A stretch of DNA of 15,694 nucleotides from Oscillospiraceae bacterium UBA1230 (GTDB lineage Bacteria > Bacillota > Clostridia > Oscillospirales > Oscillospiraceae). The position numbers and the translations under genes are program-made. Every line of letters starts with the position of its first letter. The stretch's first letter is position 1. Shown here one piece after another: positions 1-7,917 of the stretch. The DNA lies in NCBI GenBank assembly GCA_002309395.1, contig DBWU01000044.1, positions 1 through 15,694 of the forward strand, written 5' to 3'. The notes below the pieces were generated by a model that was not told where the DNA came from, searched no databases, and saw nothing but the letters and a program-made list of their open reading frames with translations.

Positions 1-2
1 AC

Positions 3-3000
3 GTGCTGCAAGCCAAGTATCAGTTGACGGCTGACGCCAACGAGGACATGAGCAGCATGAAGATCCGCGTGGTGACCACCATCGACAGCCGGCACTATCA
101 GGCGATCGGCTTCCACGTATGGGTGGATGGCGTACGGAAAGACGTGAACGGTGATGAATTCCGTACCACCCGCGTGGCGACCACCATCAAGGGTACGGAC
201 GGCTTGGGTGAATTTGAGTATACGCCCGATGTGTTCAGCCCGGAATCCATGTATTTCTGCGCCTATAACTTCTCGATCGCCAAGGCGAAATTCGGCTCGA
301 CGCTGACGTTCCAGCCCTACTGGATCACCATGGACGGCACGGAAGTGACCGGCAATGGCGGCGCAGGCGGCGACGGTAAGCGTGATATCGTCATCAGCGA
401 GAGCGAGGGCTTCAACAACCTTCTCATCGGCACCGCCTCGGAGCTGTACGATTTTGCCACGTCTTCTAAGAGTAAGAACTATGAGGGCTGGAAGATCAAG
501 CTGACGGCGGACATTGACCTGAACGAGGGCTGGGAAGCCACAAGCAAGGCTGCGCCGACAGGGGAGGGTGCCATTGTGTGGACGCCCATCGGCACTACGT
601 CCACGCCCTTTGCCGGTACCTTTGACGGCCAGGGACACACCATCTCCGGCGTGTATCTGAATGCGACTGTGGCGGGGCAAGGCTTCTTTGCGAGCACAGC
701 CGCCAGCGCCACTGTCCGGGATTTCAAGCTGAAAAACAGCTATCTTTATACCAATACAGGTAATATAGGCCACAATAATTTCGGAAGCATAGCCGGAACG
801 GCGGCAGGTAAATTTGAGAAGATTTACAGCGACGCCATTGTGGAAGCTCGCCTGCAGCGTGTGGGTGGGTTGATCGGCGCCACGGCATCCGGCGGCGTTA
901 CCATGAACGACTGCTGGTTTGCCGGCTCTGTTACGATCAAAACCAATTCCAGCTATCTGGGCGGCCTGATCGGTGATGTTACCCACAACAGCACGATCAA
1001 CAACTGCCTGAATACAGCCCCTGTGCGATTGGAAGGCACACCCGGCACGACCGGCGTAGGCGGTTTTATCGGGCATATGGCGTCGGCCACGGTGAACATT
1101 ACGAACAGTGTCAACAGCGGTGAGCCGTATCAAGCCGGAGGAAGCAGCAAAACAGGTAATATTGCTGATCTCGTTGGCTATAAGCAATCGGGTACGTTGA
1201 ATCTTTCCAACAGCCACTCGATTTTGTATAAGAATAACAACAACGCCAGTATGACCCTTGTGTACGTTACCAGTGACCCCTCCGACTGCGGCAGATTCAC
1301 CACAGCGCAGGCAAAGGGCCTCAGCGGCTATAAAACCTATGCCAAGATCCGGGCGCTCTTCGACGGCACAAAGGAGTCGGCGGCCGGCCACTGGGTCGTC
1401 ACGGAAGACACCCTGCCGGTTCTGAGCCTCTTTGCAGATGAGTATACCACCACCAGAACGCTGGGTCTTGACTGGTACGGCGACGGCACGGCGACCACCT
1501 TCACGTTGCTGGATGCCCACCAGCTGCTGGGCTTTGCCGCCATGGCTCAGACCATGAACTTTGCCGGCAAGACGGTGCAGCTCGGCGCGGATATCGACCT
1601 GAACGAGGGCTGGACGGCCAGCTCTACCGCGCCTGCTACCGCGTGGACGCCCATCGGAACCACGTCCACCCGCTTTAACGGCACCTTCGACGGGCAGGGT
1701 CACACCATCCGCGGCGTGTATCTCAACGCGACGACAGACTATCAGGGACTGTTCGGCGGTACGGATTCCAGCGCGGTCATCCGGGACTTCAAGCTGAAAA
1801 ACAGCTATCTTACCACCACAAAAACACAGCTCGGCAGTATCGTCGGCAATGCAGGCGGTACCTTTGAGAAGATCTACAGCGAGGCCGTTGTATACGGTAA
1901 GGGCAACTATGTGGGCGGCCTGATCGGCATCAACGGATCCGGCAAGGCTGTTACCATGACGGACTGTGTCTTTGCCGGCTCCGCCACGATCAACGCGGCA
2001 GCGAGCTATCTGGGCGGACTGACCGGCGGTGTGCAATCCGGCGGCTTCACCATCAACAACTGCCTGAATACGGGCGAGGTGGCGCATAAGTACACCGGCA
2101 CCCTGGGTACCGCTGGCGCGGGAGGTTTTGTCGGAACCGCCCAGGCCGCCGTTACCATCACCAACAGCGCGAACCACACCAATCCGTCCTATCAGAAGGG
2201 CAGCGGCAACGGCCTGTTTGTCGGATACGGCAGCGGCGCAGTAACGCTTACGAACTGCCACGCCGTTGATCCCTACAGCAAAGCACTCGTGAACGGTCAA
2301 TCCAACAGCGCGTACACTACCTGCACAAGACAGGCGGTGGCAACTGTGGCGGGGCTGAAATCCCTGCTGGCGGAAAAGGTTCAGAATCTTTTCGCGGGTA
2401 GCGCGCAGGGACATTGGCTTTGCAGTGAGAGCAGCTTGCCCATCCTGAGCTACTTTGCAGATGAGTACAGCACGCTTCCCTATGATACCGACTGGTATGA
2501 GGTAGGCGCGGATACCTTTACCCTGACGGATGCCGCGGATCTCTACGGCTTTGCCGCGGTGTCCCAGCTTACCAACTTTGCCGGCAAGACGGTGCAGCTC
2601 GGCGCGGATATCGACCTGAACCCCGGCTGCGTTGCCGGCGCGAGCGGCATGACCGGTACGCCCACGGAGTGGACACCCATCGGAACCATTGACGTTCGGT
2701 TTAACGGCATCTTTGACGGGCAGGGTCACACCATCCGCGGCGTGTACCTGAATAACACCAATCAGTATCAAGGCCTGTTTGTTGCCACGGATTCCAGTGC
2801 GGTCATCCGGGACTTCAAGCTGAAAAACAGCTATCTTACCACCACAAATACACAGCTCGGCAGTATTGTCGGCTACGCGGGCGGTACCTTTGAGAAGATT
2901 TACAGCGAGGCCGTTGTGTACGGTCAGAACAACTACGTGGGCGGTCTGGCCGGCGCCAACGGATACGGCAAGAATCTTACCATGACAGATTGCTGGTTTG

Positions 3001-5723
3001 CCGGTTCCGTTACGATGAACGAGGCAAAGGCTCGTCTGGGCGGATTGGTCGGTCTCGTGCAGAGCGGTACCGCTACCATCGACAACTGCCTGAATACGGG
3101 CGAGGTATATCATAAGGTGAGCGTCGCCAGCGCCTACACAGGCGGCTTTGTCGGCCAGATGAGCGGGTCGGGTGCCGTGCTCAGCATTTCCAACAGCGTG
3201 AACCACACCAATGCCGCCTATACGGCAGGCAGCGGCAACGGTCTGTTCGTCGGCAGCAGCGGCACGATAACGCTTACAAACTGCCACGCCATCAACTACG
3301 GCGGCAAGGCATTCGTGTATAGCGTATCCAATGCCACATACGATACCTGCACCAGCCCGAACAAGGCGGATGTGGCAGGGCTGAAATCCCTGACTGCGGC
3401 GAATGTTCAGAATCTCTTCCTTGCGTCCGGCGCGCAGGGACACTGGGATTGCAGCACGGACAGCCTGCCGGTTCTGAGCTATTTCGCGGACGAATACAGC
3501 AACGGCACGATCCCGGTCAATGCGGGCTGGTATGACGAGGAGGAAACGGATTTCACCCTGACAACTGCCGCGGAACTCTACGTCTTTTCTGCCCTGTCCC
3601 AGACCGAGAACTTCGCCGGCAAGACCGTGCGGCTCGGCGCGAATATCGACCTGAACCCCGGCTGCGTTGCCAGCGCGAGCGGCATGACCGGCTCCCCCAC
3701 GGCGTGGACGCCCATCGGCAGCACCACCAACCGCTTTGCCGGCACCTTTGACGGGCAGGGGTATACCATTTCCGGCGTGTACCTGAACGCAACGGCGGAC
3801 TATCAAGGTCTCTTCGGCGGCACGGATTCCGGTGCGGTCATCCGGAACTTCAAGCTGAAAAACAGCTATCTTACCACCACAGGCCAACACCTCGGCAGTA
3901 TCGTCGGCAGTGCAGGCGGTACCTTTGAGAAGATCTACAGCGAGGCCGTTGTGTACGGTCAAAACAACTACGTGGGCGGTCTGATCGGCTCCAACGGATA
4001 CGACAAGGCTGTTACCATGACAGATTGCGCCTTTGCCGGCTCCGCCACGATGAACGTGGCCGGTAAGGGCCGTGTGGGCGGATTGATCGGCCTTGTGCAG
4101 AGCGGTGGCGCTACCATCGACAACTGCCTGAATACGGGCGAAGTGGCGCATAAGACTACCCATACCAGTGACAACGTGGGCGGCTTTGTCGGGCAGGCGA
4201 ATGTGGCGATCAGTATTTCCAACAGCGTGAACCACACCAATCCCACGTATACCTCAGGCAGCGCCGGACACAACGGCCTGTTTGTGGGCTATGCAAGCAA
4301 TACGGGGTCGATCACGCTTACGAACTGCCACGCCCTCAACTGTGGCAAGCACCTTGTATACGGTGTGAACGATGATACCACCGCTTATCCCACCTGCACC
4401 AGGCAGAACCTGGCGGATGTGGTCGGTCTGAAATCCGTGACCGCGGAGAAAATCGCGTATCTCTTTACTGCGGATAGTGCGCAGGGGCACTGGGTCTGCA
4501 GGACGGACAGCTTCCCCGTTCTGAGCTGTTTCGCGGACGAATACAGCGGTACGATCGCGGTGGACTTGGCCGCCGACGCGGCGGATACAGCGCAGCTTGC
4601 TGCGCTGTATACCGGCCGCACGCTGTATCAGGGCGAGCTGCATAACCACGCCGACACCAGCGTTGGCAGCGATGCCGGCACCTCCGACGGTTATGTGGAA
4701 GTTACCGTTTGGTATGACCAGATGGGAACGCTTGGCTTGGATTTTGCCAACAGTCTCGATCACCAGCAGACAAGTCATATTGATTCTGCTAATTGGGATA
4801 AGAGCAAGCTGGTGTACGGCACGGAGGCGGGCACATGGGTCCCCTCCACGGTGAGCGGCAGCACGCAACTGCATTACAATATGCTCTTCAGAACCAAGGC
4901 GCAGTTAGAACAGGTTTTGAATGCGTTTCCTGAGTTCAACTATGGAGGATCAAATGGGAATCCCGGATGGACGAAATCGCGTGACGGGCGAACCAATAAC
5001 GGCTCGGCTGAGTTTACCTATCCGAACTTCACACGGGAGCGTTTTGCGCAGCTGATGGAAGCGGTGAAGAACGCAGGCGGATTCTTCGTGCTGCCCCATC
5101 CGTTTACACTGGACGGCGACACGCACAAGGTATCTGCCGATTACGACTTCGGTGTAAACGGTATCGGGTTTGAGGTAAAGTTGACTGCCGGTAATCACGA
5201 GTGGGATAATAGAATGTATGCCGGTTGGGAAGAACTGCTGGCAAGCGGCGCCAAGATCTATGCCTGTGCCGGCAACGACAACCATACGAATCTGGACAAC
5301 ACGTCGCTTACCAGTATCTACGGAACCTCTGATGCGGTTTCCGACAAGGGTTACCTCGTCGATCAGCTCCGTGCCGGTGACTTCGTGGCAGGCTCCGCGG
5401 GCATCAAGATGTGCGTCGGCAACACCGCCATGGGCGGCACCTGCAACTTCTCCGGCCAGCGCGTGGTAATCGATGTGGAGAAGATTCATACCATTGCCAA
5501 CGATCTGAGCCACCAGTATCGGTTGGATGTCATCAGCAGCGAGGGCGTTGTGTGCAGAAAAGAGCTGACGGTGAATAGCACCACCGGTATGGTTGCCGGG
5601 ACGGAGATTGCCTTCGATGCAGATACAAGCTGTGCTTTCTACCGTGTAGTGGTGGTTGATATCACAGCGGGGAATTCGCGCATTGCCATCGGCAACCCCA
5701 TCTGGAACAGCAACGTGCAATAA
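3..5723 (+). CDS. Large GLUG-repeat surface protein with C-terminal PHP-like metallohydrolase domain (5' end outside window)
   Basis: The reading frame is open from the first bases, so the true start and any signal peptide lie upstream; 1906 codons are visible. Residues ~20-120 resemble a beta-sandwich domain found in Bacillota surface proteins (IRVVTTIDS, FHVWVDG, PYWITMDGT). Residues ~144-1516 hold four tandem modules of ~340 residues. Each runs from an ELYxFAxxSQ/NFAGKTVQLGADIDLN stretch, through WTPIG and FDGQGHTI, GGLIG/NNCLNTG GLUG-type motifs, to LPVLSYFADEYS; right-handed beta-helix-like folding is expected. Residues ~1533-1906 are a PHP-like domain with likely metal ligands H1547-N-H1549, D1586-H1587, H1699 (LPHP) and D1759-N-H1761. 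It is followed by a beta-rich tail ending in GNPIWNSN. The next gene encodes the same domain alone. I infer a secreted or wall-exposed hydrolase, perhaps a phosphoesterase, held near its substrate by the repeats. The substrate is unknown. The domain calls are motif-based. Confidence 0.85.
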   Translation: MLQAKYQLTADANEDMSSMKIRVVTTIDSRHYQAIGFHVWVDGVRKDVNGDEFRTTRVATTIKGTDGLGEFEYTPDVFSPESMYFCAYNFSIAKAKFGSTLTFQPYWITMDGTEVTGNGGAGGDGKRDIVISESEGFNNLLIGTASELYDFATSSKSKNYEGWKIKLTADIDLNEGWEATSKAAPTGEGAIVWTPIGTTSTPFAGTFDGQGHTISGVYLNATVAGQGFFASTAASATVRDFKLKNSYLYTNTGNIGHNNFGSIAGTAAGKFEKIYSDAIVEARLQRVGGLIGATASGGVTMNDCWFAGSVTIKTNSSYLGGLIGDVTHNSTINNCLNTAPVRLEGTPGTTGVGGFIGHMASATVNITNSVNSGEPYQAGGSSKTGNIADLVGYKQSGTLNLSNSHSILYKNNNNASMTLVYVTSDPSDCGRFTTAQAKGLSGYKTYAKIRALFDGTKESAAGHWVVTEDTLPVLSLFADEYTTTRTLGLDWYGDGTATTFTLLDAHQLLGFAAMAQTMNFAGKTVQLGADIDLNEGWTASSTAPATAWTPIGTTSTRFNGTFDGQGHTIRGVYLNATTDYQGLFGGTDSSAVIRDFKLKNSYLTTTKTQLGSIVGNAGGTFEKIYSEAVVYGKGNYVGGLIGINGSGKAVTMTDCVFAGSATINAAASYLGGLTGGVQSGGFTINNCLNTGEVAHKYTGTLGTAGAGGFVGTAQAAVTITNSANHTNPSYQKGSGNGLFVGYGSGAVTLTNCHAVDPYSKALVNGQSNSAYTTCTRQAVATVAGLKSLLAEKVQNLFAGSAQGHWLCSESSLPILSYFADEYSTLPYDTDWYEVGADTFTLTDAADLYGFAAVSQLTNFAGKTVQLGADIDLNPGCVAGASGMTGTPTEWTPIGTIDVRFNGIFDGQGHTIRGVYLNNTNQYQGLFVATDSSAVIRDFKLKNSYLTTTNTQLGSIVGYAGGTFEKIYSEAVVYGQNNYVGGLAGANGYGKNLTMTDCWFAGSVTMNEAKARLGGLVGLVQSGTATIDNCLNTGEVYHKVSVASAYTGGFVGQMSGSGAVLSISNSVNHTNAAYTAGSGNGLFVGSSGTITLTNCHAINYGGKAFVYSVSNATYDTCTSPNKADVAGLKSLTAANVQNLFLASGAQGHWDCSTDSLPVLSYFADEYSNGTIPVNAGWYDEEETDFTLTTAAELYVFSALSQTENFAGKTVRLGANIDLNPGCVASASGMTGSPTAWTPIGSTTNRFAGTFDGQGYTISGVYLNATADYQGLFGGTDSGAVIRNFKLKNSYLTTTGQHLGSIVGSAGGTFEKIYSEAVVYGQNNYVGGLIGSNGYDKAVTMTDCAFAGSATMNVAGKGRVGGLIGLVQSGGATIDNCLNTGEVAHKTTHTSDNVGGFVGQANVAISISNSVNHTNPTYTSGSAGHNGLFVGYASNTGSITLTNCHALNCGKHLVYGVNDDTTAYPTCTRQNLADVVGLKSVTAEKIAYLFTADSAQGHWVCRTDSFPVLSCFADEYSGTIAVDLAADAADTAQLAALYTGRTLYQGELHNHADTSVGSDAGTSDGYVEVTVWYDQMGTLGLDFANSLDHQQTSHIDSANWDKSKLVYGTEAGTWVPSTVSGSTQLHYNMLFRTKAQLEQVLNAFPEFNYGGSNGNPGWTKSRDGRTNNGSAEFTYPNFTRERFAQLMEAVKNAGGFFVLPHPFTLDGDTHKVSADYDFGVNGIGFEVKLTAGNHEWDNRMYAGWEELLASGAKIYACAGNDNHTNLDNTSLTSIYGTSDAVSDKGYLVDQLRAGDFVAGSAGIKMCVGNTAMGGTCNFSGQRVVIDVEKIHTIANDLSHQYRLDVISSEGVVCRKELTVNSTTGMVAGTEIAFDADTSCAFYRVVVVDITAGNSRIAIGNPIWNSNVQ
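432..1450 (+). repeat. GLUG module 1 (divergent copy)
   Basis: First of four tandem coding modules in the large surface protein, residues ~144-480. It shows ELYDFA, ADIDLNEGW, WTPIG, FDGQGHTISGVYLN, DFKLKNSYL, GGLIG and LPVLSLFADEYT in the same order as the other copies. It is the most diverged: the NFAGKTVQL stretch reads YEGWKIKLT and its spacing to module 2 is larger (1080 bases between the IDLNEG codons). Confidence 0.8.
1512..2470 (+). repeat. GLUG module 2
   Basis: Second module, residues ~504-823, with NFAGKTVQLGADIDLN, FDGQGHTIRGVYLN, AVIRDFKLKNSYLTTT, FEKIYSEAVVYG, GGLIG, NNCLNTGEV and LPILSYFADEYS. Many stretches match module 3 base for base at an offset of 1017 bases, so these copies arose by a recent in-frame duplication or are being homogenised. 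Confidence 0.85.
2529..3500 (+). repeat. GLUG module 3
   Basis: Third module, residues ~843-1167. It shares the ADIDLNPGC/GMTG insertion with module 4 and the NFAGKTVQL nucleotide sequence with module 2. Its start is offset about 1035 bases from module 4. It ends with LPVLSYFADEYS. Confidence 0.85.
3564..4545 (+). repeat. GLUG module 4
   Basis: Fourth and last module, residues ~1188-1516, with NFAGKTVRLGANIDLN, FDGQGYTISGVYLN, DKAVTMTDC, GGLIG, DNCLNTGEV and a terminal FPVLSCFADEYSG. It leads through a short linker (AADAADTAQLAAL) straight into the PHP-like catalytic domain. Confidence 0.85.
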
Positions 5724-5740
5724 GCATCAGAACCTGATGC
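5724..5740 (+). other. Short perfect hairpin directly after the stop codon
   Basis: GCATCAG-AAC-CTGATGC forms a 7-bp perfect stem with a 3-base loop, beginning at the base after the TAA stop of the surface-protein gene. No T-tract follows, so it is not a classical intrinsic terminator. It could stabilise the upstream mRNA 3' end or lower read-through into the next gene. Confidence 0.45.
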
Positions 5741-5801
5741 AGTCGCCCTGTCCATTGCAGAGCGGGACAAAAATGAATGGAAAGTGAAGGCATTGTGTTA
5801 C

Positions 5802-6872
5802 ATGACGGAACAGGATTTTACGCTTCTTGAAAAAATATATGGAGGCCGCAGCTTATATCAGGGCGAACTGCATGACCATGCTTCAACGGGGGGCACCAGC
5901 GATGGTGCCCGCCCGTTGGAGCATTGGAAGGGTGCGCTGGAAGCACAGGAGATGGATTTCGCCACCATTCTGGACCACAGGCAGGTGCGCCACATGTATC
6001 TGCCGGAGTGGGATGACACGATCTTCATCGGCGGAACAGAACCCGGCGCACACATCTTCAGAGAAAATGGCGAAGAAGCAGGAATTATTCATTACAATAT
6101 GGTTTTCTCCGATCCCAAGCAGTTGGAGGCGCTTCTGGAAGAATTCCCGGAGTATCAGTTCACCGGCGGCCCGGAGGGACACTTTAAATATCCGGGCTTC
6201 ACACAGGAGCGGCTGGGAGAAGTGATAGACGCAGTAAAGCGTTTGGGCGGGTTCTTTGTGTTCCCGCATCCGCGGCAGGTTCCTTACGCAACCGCTCCGT
6301 CTGTAGGCGGTCCCGTCACAGATTGGTGGCTGCGGGATGAGGTCGCCATTGAGGGGATCTATATTCAACTGGAAGGGGAACGCTCGGAAAAGGATTACGA
6401 GGTATGGCGGCAGCTCCTGCAAAAAGGCGCGCGCATGTGGGTCAGCGCAGGCGGAGATATGCACGAGTGTGCCCACGATTGGGCGCTGACAAGTATCTAT
6501 GCCGAGGAGAAAAAGGCCGCCTGCTTTGTCAGCCATCTGCGCAAAGGCGATTTCACCGCCGGGCCGGTCGGCATTCAGATGTGCATTGGCGACACGCAGA
6601 TGGGCGGAATGTGCGATTTCAACGGGCAGCGCCTGGTGATCGGCGTTGGGAAATTCCACAAGAGTGTGCGTAATCCCGAGCATCAGTACCGGCTGGACGT
6701 GTGGGCTGATGAGGAGATCATATTCTCACAGCCGATCTCCTGTGAAGAACCGACCCATGTCGCCATGGACACGGGAGACTATAAGTTTTACAGAACGGAA
6801 ATCTATGATGTAACGCGCAACCTTCGGCTGGCAATGGGCAATCCGATCTGGAATGCGCCGAAATACCGCTGA
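5802..6872 (+). CDS. Free-standing PHP-like metallohydrolase (paralogue of the preceding gene's C-terminal domain)
   Basis: A 356-residue protein with no signal peptide, so probably cytoplasmic. It aligns end to end with the last ~375 residues of the upstream surface protein: GRSLYQGELHDHAS against GRTLYQGELHNHAD, HQYRLDV in both, and GNPIWN near both C-termini. PHP-type metal ligands are visible at H24-D-H26, D58-H59, H156 (FPHP) and D219-M-H221. PHP proteins are metal-dependent phosphoesterases or related hydrolases; the substrate here is unknown. I chose ATG 5802, with GAAGG about 11 bases upstream. An in-frame GTG at 5784 would add six residues but has a poorer ribosome site. The stop lies 14 bases before the next start, so the two genes are almost certainly co-transcribed. 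The paralogous pair suggests successive outside and inside steps on related substrates. Confidence 0.85.
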   Translation: MTEQDFTLLEKIYGGRSLYQGELHDHASTGGTSDGARPLEHWKGALEAQEMDFATILDHRQVRHMYLPEWDDTIFIGGTEPGAHIFRENGEEAGIIHYNMVFSDPKQLEALLEEFPEYQFTGGPEGHFKYPGFTQERLGEVIDAVKRLGGFFVFPHPRQVPYATAPSVGGPVTDWWLRDEVAIEGIYIQLEGERSEKDYEVWRQLLQKGARMWVSAGGDMHECAHDWALTSIYAEEKKAACFVSHLRKGDFTAGPVGIQMCIGDTQMGGMCDFNGQRLVIGVGKFHKSVRNPEHQYRLDVWADEEIIFSQPISCEEPTHVAMDTGDYKFYRTEIYDVTRNLRLAMGNPIWNAPKYR

Positions 6873-6886
6873 TAGGAGGATATGAC

Positions 6887-7831
6887 ATGAAAAATGAGTT
6901 CATGTGGGCATATTTGATGCATCTCGGTGAAAATATGTGGGGCGATCCGGGCGGCATCATGACCTATGCAAAATATGAAGCGGAATTGACCCTGGATGAT
7001 GCGGTATGGCGGCAGACGATCGATTTTTTGCCCAGCCAGAGCATCAACACTGTACTAATAGATTTGGGAGATGGCGTACAGTATGAAACGCACCCCGAGA
7101 TTGCCATAAAAGGCGCATGGTCAAAGGAAAAACTGAAAAAAGAATTAGACCATATGCGCGCCATCGGCTTGACGCCGATCCCTAAACTGAATTTCTCAGC
7201 CGGCCATGACGCATGGCTCGGCGTCTACTCCAGAATGTTGTCTACGCCGCAGTATTATCAGGTTTGTAAAGATCTGATTGAGGAAGTGGCAGAATTATTT
7301 GATCACCCCCGGTATTTCCACTTGGGAATGGACGAGGAAATTGCGGAATTTCAGGCGGGACTGGCCTTTTGCTGTATCCGCCAGCATGATCTGTGGTGGC
7401 ACGATCTTTATTACCTTTTGGACGTCTGCGAGAAGGTCGGTGCAAGACCGTGGATCTGGGCGGATTATGTGTGGCGTCACCCGGAGAAGTTTCTGGAAAA
7501 AATGCCGAAATCCGTGTTGCTGTCTAACTTCTGGTACAACCGTATTCGCAAGAATCCGGACGGCACGTATAAGGAGACACAGTACGATGCGTACCGGGTG
7601 TTGGAGGAAGCGGGGTTCGATCAGGTTCCCTGCTGCTCCACAACGGAGGGCGTCCGCGTCAGCGCGCTGGAAACCATGAAGCTGGGAAAAGAAGTGATTG
7701 CGCAGGAGCGTCTTTACGGATATATGACAGCGCCATGGACCCGCCCCAGATATGGCATGGAATACCAACTGATGAATGATGCCAGACAATTTAGGATCGC
7801 GTTGGAGCAGGTCTATCCTGAGAAGGCGTGA
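6887..7831 (+). CDS. GH20-like TIM-barrel protein (compact beta-N-acetylhexosaminidase relative)
   Basis: A 314-residue protein starting at ATG 6887, with AGGAGG at 6874-6879 seven bases upstream. No signal peptide is evident, so it is probably cytoplasmic. HLGMDEE places D149-E150 as the adjacent Asp-Glu pair typical of GH20 substrate-assisted catalysis (family motif H-x-G-G-D-E). Further barrel signatures are KLNFSAGHDAWLG (~102-114), WIWADYVWRHPE and a late YGYMTAPW. It is shorter than classical GH20 enzymes and has no N-terminal GH20b-type domain. GH20 enzymes remove terminal GlcNAc or GalNAc residues; a role on an imported N-acetylated sugar is inferred from the nearby LmbE-type deacetylase. 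Substrate and even catalytic activity are uncertain. It could be a related family with a different glycan target. Confidence 0.65.
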   Translation: MKNEFMWAYLMHLGENMWGDPGGIMTYAKYEAELTLDDAVWRQTIDFLPSQSINTVLIDLGDGVQYETHPEIAIKGAWSKEKLKKELDHMRAIGLTPIPKLNFSAGHDAWLGVYSRMLSTPQYYQVCKDLIEEVAELFDHPRYFHLGMDEEIAEFQAGLAFCCIRQHDLWWHDLYYLLDVCEKVGARPWIWADYVWRHPEKFLEKMPKSVLLSNFWYNRIRKNPDGTYKETQYDAYRVLEEAGFDQVPCCSTTEGVRVSALETMKLGKEVIAQERLYGYMTAPWTRPRYGMEYQLMNDARQFRIALEQVYPEKA

Positions 7832-7907
7832 AAGACGGGATTTTCCCATAGTGTCAGCAACGTGCCGATATAGCGGCGCTGTCGTGTAAGATTACTTGAT
7901 TGTTTTC

Positions 7908-7912
7908 AGGAG
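7908..7912 (+). promoter_or_regulatory. Ribosome binding site choosing ATG 7918
   Basis: AGGAG with a 5-base spacer supports ATG 7918 as the transporter start. An upstream in-frame TTG at 7900 would place this site inside the coding sequence. Confidence 0.6.
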
Positions 7913-7917
7913 CGGGA

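Noticed and set aside
1512..4545. Repeats as a CRISPR array or insertion-sequence copies
   Set aside because: The repeats are ~1 kb, in frame and translate to related protein modules; there are no short regular repeats with unique spacers and no transposase.
4254..4874. 206-codon open frame on the minus strand inside the surface-protein gene
   Set aside because: It lies antisense to the module 4/PHP junction, has no ribosome site and no recognisable domain; it is a by-product of the GC-rich codons of the real gene. The same applies to the minus-strand frames at 4950-5720, 5883-6683, 12769-13428 and 13582-14307.
5784..5801. GTG start at 5784 for the free-standing PHP gene
   Set aside because: Poor upstream ribosome site, whereas ATG 5802 has GAAGG upstream and begins nearer the region shared with the paralogue. 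It cannot be excluded.
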